A stretch of DNA of 64,000 bases, taken from a bacterium. GTDB lineage: Bacteria > Planctomycetota > Planctomycetia > Pirellulales > Pirellulaceae. Positions 38,001-47,100 of this stretch are shown piece by piece (position 1 is the stretch's first letter; each line of letters starts with the position of its first letter). A program made the translations under genes and the position numbers. The stretch spans positions 235,985 to 299,984 of the forward strand of contig JAUIGN010000008.1 of assembly GCA_030430075.1 (NCBI GenBank), given 5' to 3'. The notes beneath the pieces are model-generated. The model did no database searches. It was not told where the DNA came from and saw nothing but the letters and a program-made list of their open reading frames with translations.

Positions 38001-38473
38001 AAGAGATCATCTCCGAAGGCCATAAGGCCCTCGTGTTCTCACAGTTCACATCGCTCCTTTCAATCGTCCGCAATCAACTCGATGCGCGAAACTGGAATTA
38101 CGAATACCTTGATGGGCGGACGCGAAAACGAGACGAGCGAGTGAAACGGTTTCAGGAGGATCCGGACTGCTCGCTGTTCTTGATCAGCCTGAAAGCGGGT
38201 GGAAGCGGCTTGAACCTGACATCCGCCGACTACGTTTACATCCTGGACCCGTGGTGGAATCCGGCGGTCGAGGCACAGGCCATTGACCGCACCCATCGGA
38301 TCGGGCAGGAGCGACGGGTCTTTGCCTACCGCCTGATCGCCCAGAACACGGTGGAGGAGAAGATCCTGGAATTGCAGACCTCGAAGCGCAAGTTGGCCGA
38401 CGCCCTGATTTCTGCCAATGACAGCGTGATCCGCAACTTGACGGCCGACGATCTGCAGTTGTTGTTGAGCTGA
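35021..38473 (+). CDS. SWI2/SNF2-type helicase with N-terminal SWIM zinc finger
   Basis: A 1150-aa protein. A SWIM zinc finger (Cys72-x-Cys74-x8-Cys83-x-His85) is at the N-terminus; residues 100-690 are divergent. The SNF2 ATPase follows: LADDMGLGKTIQVLALLQ (motif I, about 712-729), DEAQAIKN (motif II, about 813), MTGTPIENHLGELWSLFEYL (motif III), and a C-terminal helicase lobe ending LISLKAGGSGLNLTSADYVY and RTHRIGQERRVFAYRLI. It is a bacterial HepA/RapA-like DNA translocase of unknown target, cytosolic. ATG 35021 has AAGGAA upstream. Confidence 0.93.
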   Translation: MVFTDAASCLKQHFDYQSRSRGQEYFDEAAVLFQELRPGRIWATVDGSAGRTYEVYIRGREVNGELSIDLGCTCPQFARAGSCKHLWAAILEMDDHKVGLVATPDEQFDNGQVIVAAEGGGDQWERDNDLDYDIGQSFAGVTFTSITMPLSSQRSESQWQRQLRGLRKGPAGPRLDSDLVASPLTSDQRKLMWYVIDLTTSQHAGRLSIRLFRQTSKKNGEMGRLQAVRMRRSEIESCTDPLDREALPFLFDRLVDYETPYGYYRNDWQSISTCLLSGGGCQFLLPKLAVTGRLAWMLDTDGAVDDLRPITWEPGEAWQIRLQVREDEQAQSWRIEGELFRGDAARPLGDAVLVLDNDLVMFSDVAAPFRSEDGGAWLSLLQKNGPVVVPYADRVEFLSSLASVARSAEIELPPSLQVDRVVGSPQGRILIHKPEWDHDRHLHADVTFSYAAVEAAGTATAEQSSPTGAAADVIEQRRDFGINDSVVDWYDEQAGKIVTRNVPVEASLLEQLREAGIRAAGKTSRHQRDVKFTRKSFADVVMKLIDAGWIVESEGNPVRSAGQFSLSVTRDIDWFELDGRVDFDGISASLPALLAAVRAGQRLIQLDDGSAGMLPQEWLKRFGTLANLADTEDDQLRFAPTQALLLDALLAEQDQQHLQLDAGFVRMRNKLRDFSGVKGGKEPRGFHGELRPYQRVGLGWFQFLRDFGFGGCLADDMGLGKTIQVLALLQSRRLGRKEQRRPSVVVVPKSLVFNWLDEAARFTPNLKVINYTGLRRREQLEELGECDLVVTTYGTLRRDIVDLKEIEFDYAILDEAQAIKNAGSQAAKACRLLQSRYRLAMTGTPIENHLGELWSLFEYLNPGMLGKTTAFSAVARSATAEDDDGALAALARSIQPFILRRTKQEVLSELPEKTEQTLLCELSATERKNYNEIRDYYRAHLAGKVAQKGLAQSKIHVLEALLRLRQAACHPGLIDKSKRELPSAKVEALLEQLEEIISEGHKALVFSQFTSLLSIVRNQLDARNWNYEYLDGRTRKRDERVKRFQEDPDCSLFLISLKAGGSGLNLTSADYVYILDPWWNPAVEAQAIDRTHRIGQERRVFAYRLIAQNTVEEKILELQTSKRKLADALISANDSVIRNLTADDLQLLLS

Positions 38474-38820
38474 CGAACGAGCCATCAAGAACCACCAGAA
38501 GTTCGGAACCACCGCTAAGCGACGGTAGCCATTGGCACCGTGAGACAGCCGCCGGTTCACCCTTCCGTAGGTCATGCGCTGCATGACACTTCCTCTTTTT
38601 CCAAACACACGCTTTCCAAGCGGCAACCCGCCCGGCGCTTCCGCGCGATTTGCCGACCGTGGTTCGGCATGCACAGCATGCCCTACGTGCGCGCACGGCG
38701 AGTTGAATCGAGGGGGCCATGTGGCCTATGATGCAGACCGATTGCTGAGGAACCGGTTGTCCCCGAACGGTTACCTGAGCCGATGTTTGATTCGATTCGT
38801 CTTCAGTTTGCGAGAACCCC
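38474..38820. other. 347-base gap between the SNF2 and PQQ genes
   Basis: No credible gene. The gap contains the pair of REP-like hairpins at 38566-38687 and otherwise nothing recognised. Confidence 0.5.
38566..38687. repeat. Inverted pair of REP-like palindromes
   Basis: The left unit (38566-38587, CGTAG then the hairpin GTCATGC GCT GCATGAC) and the right unit (38666-38687, hairpin GGCATGC ACA GCATGCC then CTACG) are inverted relative to each other (18 of 22 bases agree). Each contains a perfect 7-pair stem with a 3-base loop. The stems differ at one pair (T-A against G-C), a compensatory change that keeps pairing. Confidence 0.75.
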
Positions 38821-40119
38821 ATGGTCTGTCGTTCGCTGCCGGTCAAATTGCTGGGACTGCTGTGGCTGCTTGCCGGCCCGGCTGGCGTTCACGTGGTGTG
38901 GGCGGAGGCGCCGCGTGAGTTGACCGCGCCGGATCGGCGATCCGATTGGCTGAATTGGCGCGGACCGAATTTCAACGGCGTGGCCGCCGCGGGTGAGAGC
39001 CCCCCGACGCGCTGGAGCACAACGGAAAACATCGTCTGGAAGGCGGCCGTTCCCGGTCGCGGTCACGCGTCTCCCGTGGTGATCGGCGATCTGGTGGTGT
39101 TGGCCACGGCCGAGGAGCAACGTCAGGAACAGGCTGTCTTGGCCTTTGATCGTCGCACCGGCCGACAAGCATGGAAGACGGTCGTCTCGACTGGCCGTTT
39201 TCCCGACAAGATTCATCGCAAGAACACGCACGCTTCGGCGACGGTCGCCTCAGACGGGCAGCGGTTATTCGCCGCGTTCTATCGGAACGATTCGATTGAG
39301 TTGTCCGCCCTGTCGCTGGACGGGGCCCGCGTGTGGCAACAGCGGGTGGGCCGGTTTCTGCCGCGCCGCTACGAATATGGTTATGCCCCGTCGCCGACGA
39401 TCTACAAGTCCTTGGTGATTGTCGCCGCGGACTACGAGGAGGGCGGTCACTTGACAGCCTTCGATCGGGTGACGGGCGAGCGGAAGTGGCAGACCCCCCG
39501 ACCCCGTAAGCTCAGCTTTTCCTCGCCGATCGTCGCTCGCGTGGCCGGACGTGACCAGTTACTGATCAGTGGTTGTGATCTGGTCGCCAGCTACGACCCG
39601 AGCACCGGCAAGCAACTCTGGGCAACGCCCGGTACCACGATGGCGACCTGCGGAACGATGGTGTGGGATGACGACCTGGTGTTCGCCAGCGGCGGGTACC
39701 CGAAATCCGAGACGATCTGTGTCCGCGCCGATGGCAGCGGTCGGGTGGTCTGGAAGAACAATCAGAAATGCTACGAGCAATCGATGCTGGCCCATGACGG
39801 ATACCTCTATGCGGTCAGCGATGGCGGCATCGCCTATTGCTGGCGTGCCCGCGATGGGCAAACGATGTGGCAGTCGCGGTTGCCCGGTGGTGCGGTAAGT
39901 GCTTCGCCGGTGCTGGCGGGTGGCAACATCTACGCCGGCAACGAGCGGGGGACGGTGTTCGTCTTCCGGGCCACGCCCGAACGGTTCCAGCTAGTCGCGC
40001 AAAATCAGCTTGGGCGGGAGCTCTTTGCGACGCCCGCCGTTTGCGGCGACCAGATCTTTCTGCGGGTCGCCGAACAGGGTCGCCAGGAGATGTTGTATTG
40101 CCTGGGGAGCGGTGGATGA
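38821..40119 (+). CDS. Secreted PQQ-like beta-propeller protein
   Basis: A 432-aa protein with a signal peptide (LLGLLWLLAGPAGVHVVWAE) and propeller blades typical of the planctomycete PQQ-like family: DWLNWRGPNFNGVAAAGESP, AFDRRTGRQAWKTVV, AFDRVTGERKWQTPRP, SYDPSTGKQLWATPG, WRARDGQTMWQSRLPGG. It is a distant paralogue of 33590-34936. A catalytic role is not evident. The coiled-coil membrane protein gene starts 82 bases later on the same strand. Confidence 0.87.
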   Translation: MVCRSLPVKLLGLLWLLAGPAGVHVVWAEAPRELTAPDRRSDWLNWRGPNFNGVAAAGESPPTRWSTTENIVWKAAVPGRGHASPVVIGDLVVLATAEEQRQEQAVLAFDRRTGRQAWKTVVSTGRFPDKIHRKNTHASATVASDGQRLFAAFYRNDSIELSALSLDGARVWQQRVGRFLPRRYEYGYAPSPTIYKSLVIVAADYEEGGHLTAFDRVTGERKWQTPRPRKLSFSSPIVARVAGRDQLLISGCDLVASYDPSTGKQLWATPGTTMATCGTMVWDDDLVFASGGYPKSETICVRADGSGRVVWKNNQKCYEQSMLAHDGYLYAVSDGGIAYCWRARDGQTMWQSRLPGGAVSASPVLAGGNIYAGNERGTVFVFRATPERFQLVAQNQLGRELFATPAVCGDQIFLRVAEQGRQEMLYCLGSGG

Positions 40120-40201
40120 GTCCATCGGCGGAGGCCCTTGCCGTTCGGCCAGTAGTCCCCGGTTTCGACCATTCGCATCAACCGTAAACTGCAGGTTTGT
40201 G

Positions 40202-41329
40202 ATGGAAGCGACACTCAAGAGCAAAGGGCCCTGGACGCACCGGGCGGCGATCTGGCTGTTCGCCGCCGCCCAATGTGTGCTCGTGTATTGGCTGTTGGGA
40301 TTCGTGGTGAACGATATCGGGAGCCTGGAGGGGCCGTCGTATCAAGACATCGAAGCGCGGATGCTCAAACGGACCCTGATCGAGCAGCGAGAGAAGTTGA
40401 CCGAGCAGTTTGCGGAGAACAAACGCCAGGTCGCTAACCAGGAAGAGCGGCAACGTCTGTTGCGTGACAGCACGGACAACTCCAAGCAGACCATGAATCA
40501 GTTGCTGGAGTTCCACCGGTTGAGTCTGGAGAAAGGGGTCGAGCCGAACGAAGCGGAACAGGCCGCGTTGGCGGAGGCGGAGCAACGGTTCCTGGCCAAT
40601 CAACAGCAGTATCAAGAGTTGAATGCACGGCTGGTGGAATTGAACGAGGCGCAGCGAACGTTCAAGGAACAGGAACGCGAATTGAATGCCACGCTGGCGG
40701 AAGCGCGCGAGCCGATTGATGCCGAGTACCGGCGGTTAGAGCTGTGGCACCAGATGAAGCTGGCCGGTATCAAACTGGCGGTCCTGGTGCCCCTCCTGGT
40801 CGTGGCGATGGTGCTGTTTGTGAAGCGGCGTCAAGGGTCTTACGGTCCGATGATCTACGCCTTCGGCATCGCCGTCGCGGCCAAGGTGACGTTGGTGATG
40901 CACGAACACTTTCCGGAAAGATATTTTAAGTACATTTTGATTTTGGTGTCGTTGGCCCTGGTGCTGAGCATCCTGGCTTATTTGCTGCGGAGGCTGGCCT
41001 TCCCCAAGCCGGACTGGTTGCTGAAACAGTACCGTGAAGCATACGAGCGTTTCTTTTGCCCGGTGTGTGATTTTCCCATCCGTCGCGGGCCCCTGCGCTA
41101 TGTTTTCTGGAGTCGGCGGAGCATTAAGAAGTTGAGCTTCCCGCATACGGAGTCTCAGCCGGACGAGCCGTACGTGTGTCCCCTTTGCAGCACGCAACTG
41201 TTCGAAACGTGTGCCGGCTGCGGGGCAACTCGACACGCGCTGCTGCCGACCTGTGTTCATTGTGGCCAGACCAAGTCGGCCGATCAGATCTTCTCTGCCG
41301 CAGAGGGGGCGCGGCCGGCGACCGGTTGA
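40202..41329 (+). CDS. Membrane protein with coiled coil and C-terminal zinc ribbons
   Basis: A 375-aa protein of unknown family. Order: one membrane helix (about 15-37), a long Glu/Gln/Arg-rich coiled coil (about 50-180, for example LIEQREKLTEQFAENKRQ), three closely spaced membrane helices (about 190-265), then a cytosolic-type tail with four CxxC knuckles (CPVC, CPLC, CAGC and CVHC) that could bind two zinc ions. The N- and C-terminal topology would place the coiled coil on the outside and the zinc tail inside if the first helix is N-in; this is inference. No ribosome binding site is obvious; ATG 40202 begins the membrane helix module. Confidence 0.7.
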   Translation: MEATLKSKGPWTHRAAIWLFAAAQCVLVYWLLGFVVNDIGSLEGPSYQDIEARMLKRTLIEQREKLTEQFAENKRQVANQEERQRLLRDSTDNSKQTMNQLLEFHRLSLEKGVEPNEAEQAALAEAEQRFLANQQQYQELNARLVELNEAQRTFKEQERELNATLAEAREPIDAEYRRLELWHQMKLAGIKLAVLVPLLVVAMVLFVKRRQGSYGPMIYAFGIAVAAKVTLVMHEHFPERYFKYILILVSLALVLSILAYLLRRLAFPKPDWLLKQYREAYERFFCPVCDFPIRRGPLRYVFWSRRSIKKLSFPHTESQPDEPYVCPLCSTQLFETCAGCGATRHALLPTCVHCGQTKSADQIFSAAEGARPATG

Positions 41330-41724
41330 GCCGACGACCGGCTGGCCTGGCGACCGGCTGACCCGCTCCGTGTTTGCCGGTGGCCCTGCATCCCCACCCC
41401 GGCGCTCGGCGCGTGCTCTCGCGCTCTCGCGCTCGGCGCGGGTCTCCGACCCCGCCGAAGGCCTGACCGAAGGTCTCCAATTCCTCTTCTCTTCTCTTCT
41501 CTTCCGTCCCGTCCCGTTCCGCCCCGTCCCTTCCGTTCTCTCCCGTCCCGTCAGACACTCTTAAGTGACTTGCAGATGGTCTCTTACAGGTCCGCCTTGA
41601 TTTTCCGCCTTGATTTGTTGTGTAAGACTTGCCGCACATGTTCTTGTATTATTGGTATACGTAAGTACACTATTTGCCCGATGAGAATGTTAAGAGTGAC
41701 TGCAGTCCCCGGGTGAGGCAGCTT
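41330..41724. other. 395-base gap before imuA with low-complexity DNA
   Basis: No gene. It holds repeats of CGACCGGCTG (41333-41362), a GCTCGGCGCG / CTCTCGCG block at 41401-41442, the pyrimidine-rich tract at 41481-41552, and an AT-rich stretch near 41640-41675 that probably carries the imuA promoter (TTGTAT at 41644-41649 and TACACT at 41666-41671, 16 bases apart). I did not recognise a standard SOS box. Confidence 0.45.
41481..41552. repeat. Pyrimidine-rich tract with TTCTC and CCCGT repeats
   Basis: About 70 bases nearly devoid of A on the + strand: four TTCTC-like units (41484-41503), then repeated CCCGT units to 41552. Such strand-asymmetric tracts can adopt triplex or other unusual structures. 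It lies about 170 bases before imuA. Confidence 0.75.
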
Positions 41725-42438
41725 ATGCATCCCAAAATTCGTGAACTGGACACGCTTCTGCGGCAGGTGGAGAGGCCGGAAAACGGTCCGCACCGCACGC
41801 CTGTTTCCACGGGGTGTGGGCCCTTGGATGTCGTCTTGCCCGGGCGGGGGTTTTGGCGCGGTTCGCTGGTTGAATGGCTGGGGAACGGTCCCGGGTGCGG
41901 GGTCGGCATGCTGGCGTTGTGGGCTGCTCGTGAGGCTTGCCGTGAGGGGGGAGCGTTGGTGGTGGTCGATCCGCAGGATCATTTTTATCCTCCTGCTGCG
42001 GCAGCCGGGGGAGTCGATTTGGCGAACACGATCGTGGTGCGAGGCGCGCGCTGCCGGCAGGTGCAGGAGGCAGCAAGGCAGAGCGAATGGGCCCTTGATC
42101 AGGCGCTCCGTTGCCCGCATGTGGCCGCCGTGATCGCCTGGCCTCAACGGCTGGACAGCCGTGTCTTTCGGCGTTGGCAGTTGGCGGTCGAAGCCAGCGG
42201 TTGCCTGGGCCTGTTGATTCGTTCGGCTGAGGCGAAGCGGGAGGCGTCGTGGGCGGATGTGCGGCTGCTGGTTTCTCCGGAGCGGACTATCGGGCCGGCT
42301 CCCAGGGCCATGAAGTGGCGGTTGCAGGTCGAGGTGCTTCGTTGCCGTGGCGGTGTGCAGCAGCGGACCGTCGGTTTGGAAATTGACGAACGGACAGGTG
42401 ACATTCATGCCACGCATCCTGGCGGTTTGGCTACCTAA
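41725..42438 (+). CDS. imuA: ImuA (RecA-like mutasome accessory protein)
   Basis: A 237-aa RecA/SulA-like protein, first gene of the imuA-imuB-dnaE2 translesion-synthesis cassette. The segment STGCGPLDVVLPGRGFWRGS and GCGVGMLALWAAREACREGG correspond to the degenerate nucleotide-binding region; LVVVDPQDHFYPPAA is a strand resembling Walker B. ATG 41725 is preferred over an in-frame TTG at 41674. The end overlaps imuB by 32 bases, so the two are co-translated. ImuA is thought to help load the mutasome at lesions. Confidence 0.82.
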   Translation: MHPKIRELDTLLRQVERPENGPHRTPVSTGCGPLDVVLPGRGFWRGSLVEWLGNGPGCGVGMLALWAAREACREGGALVVVDPQDHFYPPAAAAGGVDLANTIVVRGARCRQVQEAARQSEWALDQALRCPHVAAVIAWPQRLDSRVFRRWQLAVEASGCLGLLIRSAEAKREASWADVRLLVSPERTIGPAPRAMKWRLQVEVLRCRGGVQQRTVGLEIDERTGDIHATHPGGLAT

Positions 42439-44002
42439 CTGGCCGATTCAGCGGTTGCTTTACGACAAGCCGGCGCTGCGGCGGCGCCCCGTGATTCTGC
42501 AGCACCGCACGCGACGCGGACTCTGCGTGCTGGCCTGCTCGCATGCCGCGCGCAGGCAGGGAGTTCAGGCAGGGCTCCCGATTGCGGAAGCGACGGCTGT
42601 AATGTTGGCGGTCGATTCGAGGGCGGGGCGAGAGGCGTTGCGGTCTGCTGTTGCCGGGCAATCTGCCGGGCAACCTGCCGAACTGCATGTGGAGACACAT
42701 GATCTCCGCAAAGACCAGGCGGCGATCCGCAAATTGGCCATTTGGTGCCATCGCTTCAGTCCGCTGGTCGGTCTGGAAGAGTCGCCCGCACCAGATACGC
42801 TGCTCTTGAATGTTACCGGCGTGATTCCTCTGGTGGGTGATGAAGGGACGCTCCTGGAGCAAGTGATGCGGAGCTTTCGTCAGCATGGTCTGGAGGTGCG
42901 GCTCGGGGTGGCGGAAACGGTCGGGGCCGCCTGGGCTCTGGCGCATTTCCAGCCGGCCGGAGAGCTGGATGCGAACGAGCCGTGCCGATCGGAGACGCGC
43001 CTGCGGCAATTACCGCTCGCCGCGCTACGGTTGCCGGCAGAGATGGTCGACATTCTGATGCGTCTGGGCCTCTGCCAGGTGGGCCAACTGTTGGAGTTGC
43101 CGCGTGTCGAATTGGAATCTCGCTTTGGTCCCCAGTTGTTGCGCCGCCTGGACCAGGCGTTTGGCAAGGTTGCCGAACTGATTCAGCCGGTCCAGCCGCC
43201 GCTGGATTTTATGGTGGAGTGGCTATTTGAGTATCCGATGCCGCAGCGCCGGGCGGTCGAGCAGGTGTTGCGCCGGCTGGTGGAGCAGCTCTGTTTTGCC
43301 CTTGCCGATCAGGGCCGTGGTGCGTTGCGTTTGCGGGGGCGGATCCGCTGCCAGGATGCCGACCCGGTAACCTGGGAGGTGGGACTGTTTCGCCCCAGTG
43401 CGGATCAGGAGCATCTGTGGCGGTTGGTGGAAACGCACTTCGACAGGCTGCCGTTACCCGGGCCGGCGACGAGCGTCGTGGTGCGTGCCACGCAGCATGA
43501 GCGGTTGCGGACACGTCAGCGTGAACTGTTCGACCAGCAACAGCGGAACATCGATTCGCCGCAGATCGCCAACCTGATTGATTGCCTGGCCAGCCAGTTG
43601 GGGGCGGCGGCGGTGGTCCAGTGCCTGCCTCGGCACGATGCTCAGCCGGAACGCGCCTTCCGGAATGTGCCTCTGGTCGATGCAGGGAAAGGGGGACGTA
43701 AGGGCCCCGTTTCCGAGGTGGCTTGCGGGCCCCTTGATCGGCCGCTGCAACTGGTGCACCCCCCACTTCTGCTCGATACCGTCTCGGCCGCATCCGATGG
43801 TTCGCCGGTCAGTTTTCATTATCTGGGGGGCCGGCATGATGTGGCCCGGCATTGGGGGCCCGAGCGAATTGAGACCGGCTGGTGGCGGCAGCGTGGCGTC
43901 CGCCGCGATTACTACCGCGTGGAAACTCGAGAAGGACGTCGCTTCTGGTTGTTTTACTGCCTGCAGGAACGTCGGTGGCATTTGCACGGGGTGTTTCAGT
44001 AA
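42407..44002 (+). CDS. imuB: ImuB (catalytically degenerate Y-family polymerase)
   Basis: A 531-aa protein of the DinB/UmuC superfamily. It opens PRILAVWLPNWPIQRLLYDK; the acidic residues that bind metal in active Y-family polymerases (as in VDMDAFF) are missing, as expected of ImuB, which acts as an adaptor between the beta clamp and the error-prone polymerase. Other family parts are seen: RRRPVILQHRTRRGLCVLAC, LLLNVTGVIPLVGDEG, and a helix-hairpin-helix-like LGLCQVGQLLELPRVELE. It overlaps imuA. A 173-base gap with a dispersed repeat separates it from dnaE2. Confidence 0.9.
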   Translation: MPRILAVWLPNWPIQRLLYDKPALRRRPVILQHRTRRGLCVLACSHAARRQGVQAGLPIAEATAVMLAVDSRAGREALRSAVAGQSAGQPAELHVETHDLRKDQAAIRKLAIWCHRFSPLVGLEESPAPDTLLLNVTGVIPLVGDEGTLLEQVMRSFRQHGLEVRLGVAETVGAAWALAHFQPAGELDANEPCRSETRLRQLPLAALRLPAEMVDILMRLGLCQVGQLLELPRVELESRFGPQLLRRLDQAFGKVAELIQPVQPPLDFMVEWLFEYPMPQRRAVEQVLRRLVEQLCFALADQGRGALRLRGRIRCQDADPVTWEVGLFRPSADQEHLWRLVETHFDRLPLPGPATSVVVRATQHERLRTRQRELFDQQQRNIDSPQIANLIDCLASQLGAAAVVQCLPRHDAQPERAFRNVPLVDAGKGGRKGPVSEVACGPLDRPLQLVHPPLLLDTVSAASDGSPVSFHYLGGRHDVARHWGPERIETGWWRQRGVRRDYYRVETREGRRFWLFYCLQERRWHLHGVFQ

Positions 44003-44020
44003 CTGGAGCGTTGCATCTCG

Positions 44021-44106
44021 ATCATTCATCATCCGTTGGAGGTAGTCCGGATCATTCATCAGCCGTTGGGCGTTAGCCCCGGTTCCGTTGATCGCAGAGC
44101 AAGATG
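44021..44106 (+). repeat. Dispersed repeat family copy between imuB and dnaE2
   Basis: A degraded head (ATTCATCATCCGTTGGAGG) is followed by a full one, CATTCATCAGCCGTTGGGCG then TTAGCCCCGGTTCCGTTGAT and CGCAGAGCAAGATGG. Here the body is cut off after about 50 bases. Confidence 0.9.
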
Positions 44107-44175
44107 GCCCGGGGTGGCCACCTCCCGGAAGTCGTTGATGTTCGTTCCCAAGGATCCAGGAGAGATGTATCCGTT

Positions 44176-47100
44176 ATGCCTGAAGGTCCCGATCTCCCCA
44201 AGCGTGAACCGCTGCAAGCCACCGGTCGGCAACCACCAGCCGGTTCGGCGCGACACGGTGTTCCTTATGCAGAATTGCATTGCCGGACCAATTTCACCTT
44301 CCTGGAAGGGGCGTCTCATGCGGACGAGTTGGTCGCGCGGGCGGTTGAACTGGGGTATTCCGCCTTGGCGATCACCGACCGTAACAGCCTGGCCGGCATT
44401 GTTCGAGCCTATGCGGCTGCCAGGGAGAGTGGTTTGAAGCTGCTCTACGGAGCTGAAGTTACGCCCAGCGACGGACTGCCCGTCGTGTTGCTGGCGACCG
44501 ACCGGGCCGCGTATGGCCGCCTGTCTCGTCTGTTGACACTGGGGCGGCGACGGACCACGAAAGGCGAATGTGAGCTGACGGTTGCTGACATCGGGGCCCA
44601 TCAGGCCGGATTGGTGGCGGGCATCGTGCCCGGCCAGGATCTGGATTCCGTCGAACCGGATCGCCAGCGGAAGGCCGCGATCCGAGGGTACCGCGACATC
44701 TTTGGCGACCGCAGCTACTTGCTGGCCGAATTGCACTACGGGACCGCGGACCGGCGACGGCTGGGCCAGTTGCAGCAGTTGGAGGCGGAGACCGAGGTTC
44801 CGTTGGTCGCTGCCGGCGATGTGCATTACCACACGCCGGATCGGATGCCTTTGCAGCACGTCGTGACGGCGATTCGTCATGGAACCACCGTGGCGGAACT
44901 CGGACAGCGACGACTTCCCAATGCCGAACGCCACCTGCGCGATCTGGGGGAGGTTCAAGGGGTGTTCGCCCAGGTTCCCGTAGCGGTTCAGCGGACCCAG
45001 GAAGTGGCGGATCGCTGCACGTTTTGCTTGAGCGAGTTGCGGTATGAATATCCGCGCGAATTGTCTCCGCCGGGTGAGACGCCGCTGGAGTATCTGGGCC
45101 GCCTCGCCTGGGAGGGCGCTCGGAAACGCTACGGGCAGATCCCCGCCAAGGTGGCCGAGCAGTTGGAACATGAACTGTCGCTGATCGGAGACTTGCGCTA
45201 CGAGGCCTTTTTCCTGACCGTCTACGACCTGGTCGGGTTTGCCCGCTCACGCAATATCCTTTGCCAGGGACGCGGGTCGGCGGCCAATTCCACGGTCTGC
45301 TATTGCCTGGGGGTGACCGCCGTTGACCCAATGGAGTCGAACCTGCTCTTCGAACGGTTTGTCAGCCGCGAGCGAGATGAAGCGCCGGACATTGATGTGG
45401 ACTTCGAGCATCAGCGACGGGAAGAAGTCCTGCAGTACATCTATGAGAAGTATGGGCGGGACCACGCCGGAATTGCCGCGACGGTGATCACCTACCGACC
45501 CCGTTCGGCGATCCGCGACGTCGGCAAGGCGCTGGGCCTCTCGCTGGACCGGGTCGATGCGCTGGCCAAAAACACCGATTGGCGCGGCCATCAAGGCGTC
45601 TCCGCGGATCGCTGTCGGCAGAGTGGCATTGATCCCGCCAGCCGGCTCGGCCGACAGTTGAGCGCATTGGTGGAACAACTGTTGGGATTTCCTCGCCATC
45701 TCTCCCAGCATGTTGGCGGGATGGTGATTACCCAGGGGCCGTTGTGCCAGATGGTGCCGATCGAGAATGCGGCCATGCCTGACCGCACGGTGATTCAATG
45801 GGATAAAGACGACCTGGAGACGTTGGGGATTTTGAAGGTTGATTGTCTCTGCCTGGGAATGTTGACGGCGATTCACAAGTGTTTTGATGTGTTGCAAGCC
45901 CATACCGGCCGACAACTGACCATCGCCGACATTCCCGCCGATGATCCGGCGGTCTATGACATGATTTGCCGGGCGGACACGATCGGCGTGTTTCAGATCG
46001 AAAGTCGGGCGCAGATGAGCATGCTGCCGCGGTTGCGGCCGCGACGGCTCTACGATCTGGTTATCGAAGTGGCCATTGTCCGCCCCGGACCCATCCAAGG
46101 CAAAATGGTCCATCCGTATTTGCGCCGCCGCTGCGGCGAAGAGGCTGCGACGTATCCCAACGACGAGATCCGCAGCGTGCTGCAACGGACGCTGGGCGTT
46201 CCCCTGTTTCAAGAACAGGCGATGCAGTTGGCTGTCGTCGCGGCAGGCTTCAGTCCGGGTGAAGCCGACCAGTTGCGCCGCGCCATGGGGGCCTGGCGAC
46301 GGCCGGGACTGATTGATAACTTTCGCAAGAAGCTGATCGAAGGCATGCTGGCTCGCGGGCACTCAAGCGAGTTCGCGGATCAGTTGTTCGAACAAATTCG
46401 TGGGTTCGGCGAATATGGATTTCCCGAATCGCATGCTGCCAGTTTCGCGATCCTGAGCTACGTGTCGTCCTGGCTGAAGCACTATTATCCGGCAGCCTTT
46501 ACCGTATCGCTGCTCAACAGTCAGCCGATGGGCTTCTATGCGCCCGCCCAGTTGATCCGTGACGCGCGTGAACATGGTGTGGAAATTCTGCCCATCGACG
46601 TGAATCACAGCGACTGGGATTGCACGTTGGAACCCGTGCAGAGGGAAGATGCACCGACCACGGGAGCCGCTCCGGTTGAGAAACAACCGGCTCGCCAGCA
46701 GCTCGGCTTGCGACTCGGAATGCGGCTGGTGCAAGGGCTACACCAGGCGACCGCCGCGGCGCTCGTCGCGGCCCGGCCGCAGGGCGGATTTCAGTCGATG
46801 GCCGAGCTGACTCGACGTAGCGGGCTAGGACAGGTTGCCATGGAGCGACTGGCCGCTGCCGATGCCTTCACATCACTCAAACTGAGCCGCCGCAATGCCC
46901 TCTGGCAGGCCCTTGATCAGACCCGCAAGCCGCAAGACCTCCCCCTCCTGAATGCGTTGTCTCCAGAGGATTCGCCCACCCCGCAATTGCCGCAGTTAAC
47001 CGAACAGGAAGAAGTGTTCGCCGACTATCGCGCGGCCGGGCTCAGCCTGAGACGACATCCACTGACGTTCTGCCGCGATGCCCTCAGCGCACTGGGCGTG

